A stretch of DNA of 10,713 bases from NCBI GenBank assembly GCA_008501545.1, contig QQUM01000734.1, positions 1-10,713 on the forward strand, written 5' to 3'. Every line of letters begins with the position of its first letter. The stretch's first letter is position 1. A program made the translations under genes and the position numbers. Below the pieces are notes generated by a model. That model did not search any database and was not told where the DNA came from. It saw only the letters and a program-made list of their open reading frames with translations. This stretch comes from Calditrichota bacterium. GTDB taxonomy: Bacteria > Zhuqueibacterota > Zhuqueibacteria > Zhuqueibacterales > Geothermadaptataceae. Shown one piece after another: positions 6,766 to 10,713 of the stretch.

Positions 6766-8037
6766 TCAGGTTTTGCGTTTTTTCTTTTTGGCTGCAGGAA
6801 AGAGTATATTATTCAATATAAGCCTGTATCCTGGTGAGTTTTTATGCAATTCGAGTTGGGTTGGGGGATCATTAACAAGGTGCTGGTAGTCTTCCGGATC
6901 ATGGCCGGCATAGAACGTAAACGTGCCTTTTCCAATATTGCCATGAATATATTTTACTTCATCACTACCGGACTTTTCAGCCATAATGGTAACCGATCGC
7001 TTAATAACATCTTTTTTGAATGCTGTGGTTTGTCCCATAAAGCCTTTAATCACCGAAACATGGTTTTGTGTCAACATTGTGGGCACGGGGTCATATTTTG
7101 CTGAAAAAACAAAAAGATCAAAGAAATCACTGCGCGGATCACGGGGGCGTGGATTGTGCGTGGACGGTACATCAATGTCAGAATACTCATAAATCAATGG
7201 ATTTTCAATCAGGTGAAATTTTTCAAAAGCCAATGTTTGGTGAAAGTTAAGATGGGCTGTTGCATTCCTTTGCGCCGGATCACCATCATAAATTGCTTCT
7301 GCGATGTCCACACCCTCAGCTGCCAATGCAATATCAAAAGAATCCGTTGCTGAACACATTGCGAACACGAATCCACCTGCATGAACAAATGCTTTGATTT
7401 TCTTCACCACGGCCAACTTTAGCTGACTTACTTTAACAAAGCCAAGTTTTGCTGCCATGGCTTCATTCATCGCGACCTGTTCTTTGTACCATGCCGCATT
7501 GTTGTAGGAAGCATAAAATTTTCCATACTGCCCGGTAAAATCTTCATGGTGCAAATGCAGCCAATCGTAATCTTCCAGATCGCCTCGAAGCACTTCTTCA
7601 TCCCAGACCTTTTCGTATGGCACTTCAGCATAATTTAATGCCATCGTGACTGCATCGTCCCAAACCTGCTTGTTTTGTGGCGTGTAAACGACGATTTTGG
7701 GTGCTTTCTCCAGAAGCACGACATCCATATTGCCCGATTCAATTTCAGCATAAATGTGCGTCACTTGTGCAGCAGCAACCGTTTCAAAACTCACACCGCG
7801 CAATCTGAGAATTTGCAATATTTCGGGATAATTGTCGATCATAAAGGATCCACCGCGGTAATTGAGCAACCATTCAACATTCACACCTTGCTCAAGAATC
7901 CAATAGGCCACACCGTATGCCTTCAGATGATCCGTCTGCTTTAAGTCCATGTTAATAAGTATTTTCTGTCCAAATAGCGCAGAATGACTTGTTAGAATAA
8001 ACAGGATGATGATGAGAAATTTATGCTTCATTTTCAT
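6766..8037 (-). CDS. Exported GATase1/ThuA-like protein of the family mislabelled 'asparagine synthetase B'
   Basis: A 423-residue protein with a signal peptide (about 1-24, ending SALFGQ), so it is exported to the periplasm or beyond. It belongs, by my recollection, to a well-conserved FCB-group family that databases often name 'asparagine synthetase B'. Recognisable blocks are LKAYGVAYWILEQG (38-51), WLLNYRGGSF (56-65), DWLHLHHEDFTGQYGKF (158-174), GGFVFAMCSATDSFD (221-235), KGFMGQTTAF (331-340) and GKGTFTFYAGHDPEDYQH (369-386), plus a basic KKKKRKT tail. It lacks the N-terminal Cys nucleophile and the SGGxDS ATP site of true AsnB, so that name is misleading. The GGFVFAMC elbow with Cys228 and the late GHDPE (378-382) resemble a class I glutamine amidotransferase or ThuA fold; this is my inference. 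It starts 4 bases after the TPR gene stop and is the last gene of its block. Function unknown. Confidence 0.8.
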   Translation of the reverse strand: MKMKHKFLIIILFILTSHSALFGQKILINMDLKQTDHLKAYGVAYWILEQGVNVEWLLNYRGGSFMIDNYPEILQILRLRGVSFETVAAAQVTHIYAEIESGNMDVVLLEKAPKIVVYTPQNKQVWDDAVTMALNYAEVPYEKVWDEEVLRGDLEDYDWLHLHHEDFTGQYGKFYASYNNAAWYKEQVAMNEAMAAKLGFVKVSQLKLAVVKKIKAFVHAGGFVFAMCSATDSFDIALAAEGVDIAEAIYDGDPAQRNATAHLNFHQTLAFEKFHLIENPLIYEYSDIDVPSTHNPRPRDPRSDFFDLFVFSAKYDPVPTMLTQNHVSVIKGFMGQTTAFKKDVIKRSVTIMAEKSGSDEVKYIHGNIGKGTFTFYAGHDPEDYQHLVNDPPTQLELHKNSPGYRLILNNILFPAAKKKKRKT

Positions 8038-8041
8038 GCTT

Positions 8042-9847
8042 TTATTGAATTGATGATGACAATGCCCGTATTTTTTGTCGCGTTTCTTCCAAGTATGTAC
8101 TATACGGATGGCTAACTAAAATTTCATTTAAATACGAAAGGGCTTCTTCTTTTTTTCCGGTTGATGCCACGTGGTCCGCGAGTTCAAAGAGCACTTCGTC
8201 CGTATATCGTGAATCCGCATACGCCGTTAAAAACTGGCGTAGAGTCTCTTCGCTTTCTTTCATTTTGCCTTCTGCTTTGTATAAATTCGCCAGGTTGATG
8301 AGTGCAATAGGCGCAAGTGCAGCTCGAGGAAAGTGTGCGAGCAGGGATTTCAGTGTGTCCGCAGCGTTTTCTGAATTATACTGGGCAATTTCTTTCTTAA
8401 AAGCTGCATAACTGGCCAACGCGCCAGCGCTATCAGGCAAATTATCTTCAATCAAAAACGAAAACTCAAGCGCGTCATTATGGAGATCTTCGGAACCGAC
8501 TTTCGGTGTTCTGCGGGCTTTGATCTTTCCCAGAGTATTGAGTGTCCGGGTAAATTGCCTGTTCATAAATTTGACTTCAGCCAGTCGAAAATACACGACG
8601 TTTTGTTGACCCACGTTATGTGGTTCCGTTTTTTGCAGGGCCTGGATGTACCATCTCTCCGCTTCATCCAGCATGGCCATTTGCATATAACAATCACCCA
8701 GTGCATAAGCTGTAATTCTTTGGTAATCTCTCGCCCGGCTCGTGTTAAAAAGCGGCGTAAGAACAGCCACCGCTTCCTTTGGTTCACGCAGATTTTCAGC
8801 AAGTATTTTGCCTTTTAAAAATTCTGCTTCGAATTTATTCTTATTCGTTTTTATGTAGCCATCCAGAATGGACAAAGCCTGGCGGTAATTTTGTTTATTT
8901 TTCTGAATGTAGGCTGTTTTTAATGTCGCATCGTTTGCATATGGACTCTCCGGCCACCGCTGTAATAATATCGCATATGCTTTCAATGCAATTTCATACT
9001 TTTCCTGTCGGTACGCTTCCGCAGCAAACTGGTTAAAATAGTGTCCAGCACGATCTTTTCTTCCCCGGCCAGTTGTTGTTTTTTCTATTTGCAGCACGAC
9101 CTCTATGGCTTCATCAGACTTGTTCAAGCTTTTGAGGCTGTTTGCATAAAGCAGTAAAAGGGGAATATCCGGTGCCTTCTGCTTTTTAACGAATTTCTGT
9201 ATTTCATCGAGGACGGCAAGGCTGTCCTCAGAATTGATGTAGGAGAGTATCTGTCCTTCAACCCAAAGTATCTGGCGTTTATTTCTAGTGTAATATGTTA
9301 AAAATTCCTTTGTCGCTTGTGCTCTCTGGTCCCGGTTTGCGTAGATGTTAGCCAATTCAACGGCGAACAGTGTTTCATCTTTATTATTTTTTCTGCCAAG
9401 CATGTATATTTTAACCGCCTGATCGACCAAACCTTCTCTGAGCAAAATATTCGCAACGTGTATATAAATTGAGGCATTCCCTGCATATTTTTTAATCGCC
9501 AAATCCCATTGCCTTTTTGCATCGTCCTGACGTCCCAGTTTATAAAAGGCAAAACCCAAATCAGCATTGCCCATCACATCATCCTGGACTGCCAGTTTGT
9601 ATTTCACTGTTTGCAAAAAAAGCTCATATTTTTCAAGCCGCAATAAATTTCGTTTCAATCCCTGATAATAGGCACTGTTCTTGGGATTCGCCTTAAACAA
9701 TTTTTCGAATTGGATGATGGCCTGATCATAGACACGCATGCGCTCAAAACGCAAAGCTGTGTTGTACAGTGCATTCAACTTTTTCGTTTGCTGGGCCATC
9801 AGTGTTGTTGTAAAAAACACGAGCAGGCAGAGCATGAGTTTATTCAT
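8042..9847 (-). CDS. Secreted tetratricopeptide-repeat protein
   Basis: A 601-residue protein starting with a clear signal peptide (MNKLMLCLLVFFTTTLMAQQ, residues 1-20), followed almost entirely by helical TPR-type repeats. The clearest are near 25-55, 95-122, 126-155, 160-190, 340-405 and 514-580. The last pair (NLYKAEGKMKESEETLRQFL, then a repeat ending near SHPYS) resembles the TPR domain of YbgF/CpoB and BamD-like periplasmic proteins. TPR arrays bind partner proteins; the partner here is unknown, though the adjacent exported proteins are candidates. The start at 9847 is chosen for the ideal signal peptide and an AGGA site just upstream. An earlier ATG at 9865 adds six residues and has no ribosome site. 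The start overlaps the upstream gene by 8 bases (ATGAATAA), implying coupled translation. Confidence 0.88.
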   Translation of the reverse strand: MNKLMLCLLVFFTTTLMAQQTKKLNALYNTALRFERMRVYDQAIIQFEKLFKANPKNSAYYQGLKRNLLRLEKYELFLQTVKYKLAVQDDVMGNADLGFAFYKLGRQDDAKRQWDLAIKKYAGNASIYIHVANILLREGLVDQAVKIYMLGRKNNKDETLFAVELANIYANRDQRAQATKEFLTYYTRNKRQILWVEGQILSYINSEDSLAVLDEIQKFVKKQKAPDIPLLLLYANSLKSLNKSDEAIEVVLQIEKTTTGRGRKDRAGHYFNQFAAEAYRQEKYEIALKAYAILLQRWPESPYANDATLKTAYIQKNKQNYRQALSILDGYIKTNKNKFEAEFLKGKILAENLREPKEAVAVLTPLFNTSRARDYQRITAYALGDCYMQMAMLDEAERWYIQALQKTEPHNVGQQNVVYFRLAEVKFMNRQFTRTLNTLGKIKARRTPKVGSEDLHNDALEFSFLIEDNLPDSAGALASYAAFKKEIAQYNSENAADTLKSLLAHFPRAALAPIALINLANLYKAEGKMKESEETLRQFLTAYADSRYTDEVLFELADHVASTGKKEEALSYLNEILVSHPYSTYLEETRQKIRALSSSIQ

Positions 9848-10713
9848 TTTCCTGAACGCCAACATCTTTGCTTAAAGCCTCAAAATATTTCTGAATCAGT
9901 TCTTTATAGTCGCTGGTGTAATTGGCTCGCATCGCTTGCAGGAGATCCCGCTTTAATGCTTCCATCTTTATATCTTTTGATTCGGGCAATGAACCCGGGT
10001 CCAATGCCGTGTATTCCTTGCCTGATCTCGACTGACGCTTTTTGCTGTACTCCTGTTTTCGCACTGATTTTTGTGCATCCAGTAAGCGGTTCAAAATGCG
10101 TTTCTGTCGCTCAATAGTTTTTGGATCAACGCGGTTGCTCACCATTTCACGTGCCGCTTCACGCATATCCTCGGCAATTTTATCCAGGTTACCAAGCAGA
10201 TCACCGCTTTCCTTTTGTCCCTGCATTCTTTCGAGCGCACGGCGCAGTGCTTCCTGTTCGGCAGCAAGCCTTTGCAATTGCCCACTTTGCGAAGGTGTCA
10301 ACATGCCTTCCATTCCTAACTGCTGTGTTCCCTGATTTATGCCCTGTTGTTGTTGTGACATTTTTTGTAACTGCTGCAGGAATTGATCAAGCATCGAACC
10401 ACCGGGAGAATTACCCTGCATATCCTGCATCGCCTGCTGCAGTTCACTTAAAGCGCCATTTAATGCATTCATTGCTTTTTGTTGTTCACGAGCTGCATTA
10501 TCACCGCGGATATTTTCCAATTCCTTTATGGACGATTGCATTTTCTGTTGGGCTTCGCCAAACTTTTGTCCAATTTCAGGCGGCACAAAAAATGATTTTT
10601 CTGAAAGTTTAAACATTTCTTCAGCTGTTCGCTGCATACCCGAAAACAGATCCTGTTGTTGTCGCGCAATATCCCGATATTCGGTTGGATCGTTTTTACT
10701 GCTGCGTGCAGCC
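9840..10713 (-). CDS. DUF4175-like coiled-coil protein, C-terminal part (5' end outside window)
   Basis: The frame is open to the right edge, so only the last 290 residues are seen, and an ATG at 10637 is internal. Upstream residues include NDPTEYRDIARQQQDLFSG. The visible part is a long, Gln-, Met- and Lys-rich helical region with heptad character. It holds a low-complexity Gln/Gly segment (residues about 75-120 of the fragment, with QKMSQQQQG), then LAAEQEALRRALERMQGQ and the conserved-looking IERQKRILNRLLDAQKSVRK. From memory this arrangement matches the C-terminal half of large DUF4175 membrane proteins of FCB bacteria, whose N-terminal half carries membrane segments and an extracytoplasmic domain. 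I cannot confirm the family without the missing part. It overlaps the TPR gene by 8 bases and heads the visible part of the envelope block. Confidence 0.7.
   Translation of the reverse strand, partial: AARSSKNDPTEYRDIARQQQDLFSGMQRTAEEMFKLSEKSFFVPPEIGQKFGEAQQKMQSSIKELENIRGDNAAREQQKAMNALNGALSELQQAMQDMQGNSPGGSMLDQFLQQLQKMSQQQQGINQGTQQLGMEGMLTPSQSGQLQRLAAEQEALRRALERMQGQKESGDLLGNLDKIAEDMREAAREMVSNRVDPKTIERQKRILNRLLDAQKSVRKQEYSKKRQSRSGKEYTALDPGSLPESKDIKMEALKRDLLQAMRANYTSDYKELIQKYFEALSKDVGVQENE

Noticed and set aside
6766..8037. Literal asparagine synthetase function for the AsnB-labelled protein
   Set aside because: The glutaminase Cys and the ATP-binding SGGxDS loop are absent, and the protein has a signal peptide. 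The label appears to be an inherited misannotation.
8480..8818. Plus-strand open frame of 112 codons inside the TPR gene
   Set aside because: Shadow of the TPR gene: no ribosome site, no recognisable domain, and the minus-strand protein is complete with a signal peptide.
9710..10117. Plus-strand open frame of 135 codons across the TPR/DUF4175 junction
   Set aside because: Lies antisense to two well-supported genes, with composition typical of antisense reading and no domain or ribosome site.
10320..10450. CTG/TTG-rich stretch that looks like a short tandem repeat
   Set aside because: It simply encodes a Gln-rich coiled-coil segment (CAG/CAA codons on the minus strand) without regular units.

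Overview
All genes in this 10.7 kb window lie on the minus strand, so transcription runs from high to low coordinates. The sequence is AT-rich with short intergenic gaps. The gene set points to a Gram-negative bacterium of the FCB superphylum (Bacteroidota, Chlorobiota, Ignavibacteria, Calditrichota and KSB1-like lineages). The main reasons are the exported protein usually mislabelled 'asparagine synthetase B', the DUF4175-type Gln-rich coiled-coil protein beside it, and a pdxA-methyltransferase-ftsE-ftsX-hrcA-grpE-dnaJ gene order. Clear Shine-Dalgarno (SD) sequences before several genes (GGAGG or AAGGAG) argue against typical Bacteroidetes, which rarely use them. Calditrichota or KSB1-like is my best guess, from memory of gene order and not from a search.

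Three transcriptional blocks are suggested, in order of transcription. Block A (10713 to 6766) is an envelope module: the C-terminal part of a DUF4175-like protein, a secreted TPR protein and a secreted GATase1/ThuA-like protein labelled AsnB by homology. The genes overlap by 8 nt and then are 4 nt apart. Block B (6658 to 3435) is pdxA (vitamin B6 synthesis), a class I SAM methyltransferase, ftsE and ftsX. It is tightly packed, with overlaps of 38 (or 26), 4 and 3 nt. It is preceded by a 107 nt gap holding a weak promoter candidate. Block C (about 3385 to 102) is the heat-shock set hrcA-grpE-dnaJ, followed by a small membrane-anchored helix-hairpin-helix protein. A good sigma70-type promoter (TTGACA, 17 nt, TATCTT) lies in the short ftsX-hrcA gap. 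No CIRCE operator is visible there. A further gene begins at the left edge, with its first five codons inside the window behind a strong SD.

Most of the window is housekeeping: a chaperone co-factor operon with its repressor, the FtsEX cell-division ABC transporter, and PdxA. The least understood part is block A. Its third protein has a signal peptide and is strongly conserved in FCB bacteria as I recall it. It keeps a Cys and a His-Asp-Pro-Glu in positions that resemble a class I glutamine amidotransferase or ThuA fold, yet has none of the motifs of asparagine synthetase. I saw no mobile element, CRISPR array, tRNA, rRNA or defence system. No stretch longer than about 110 bases lacks a gene.
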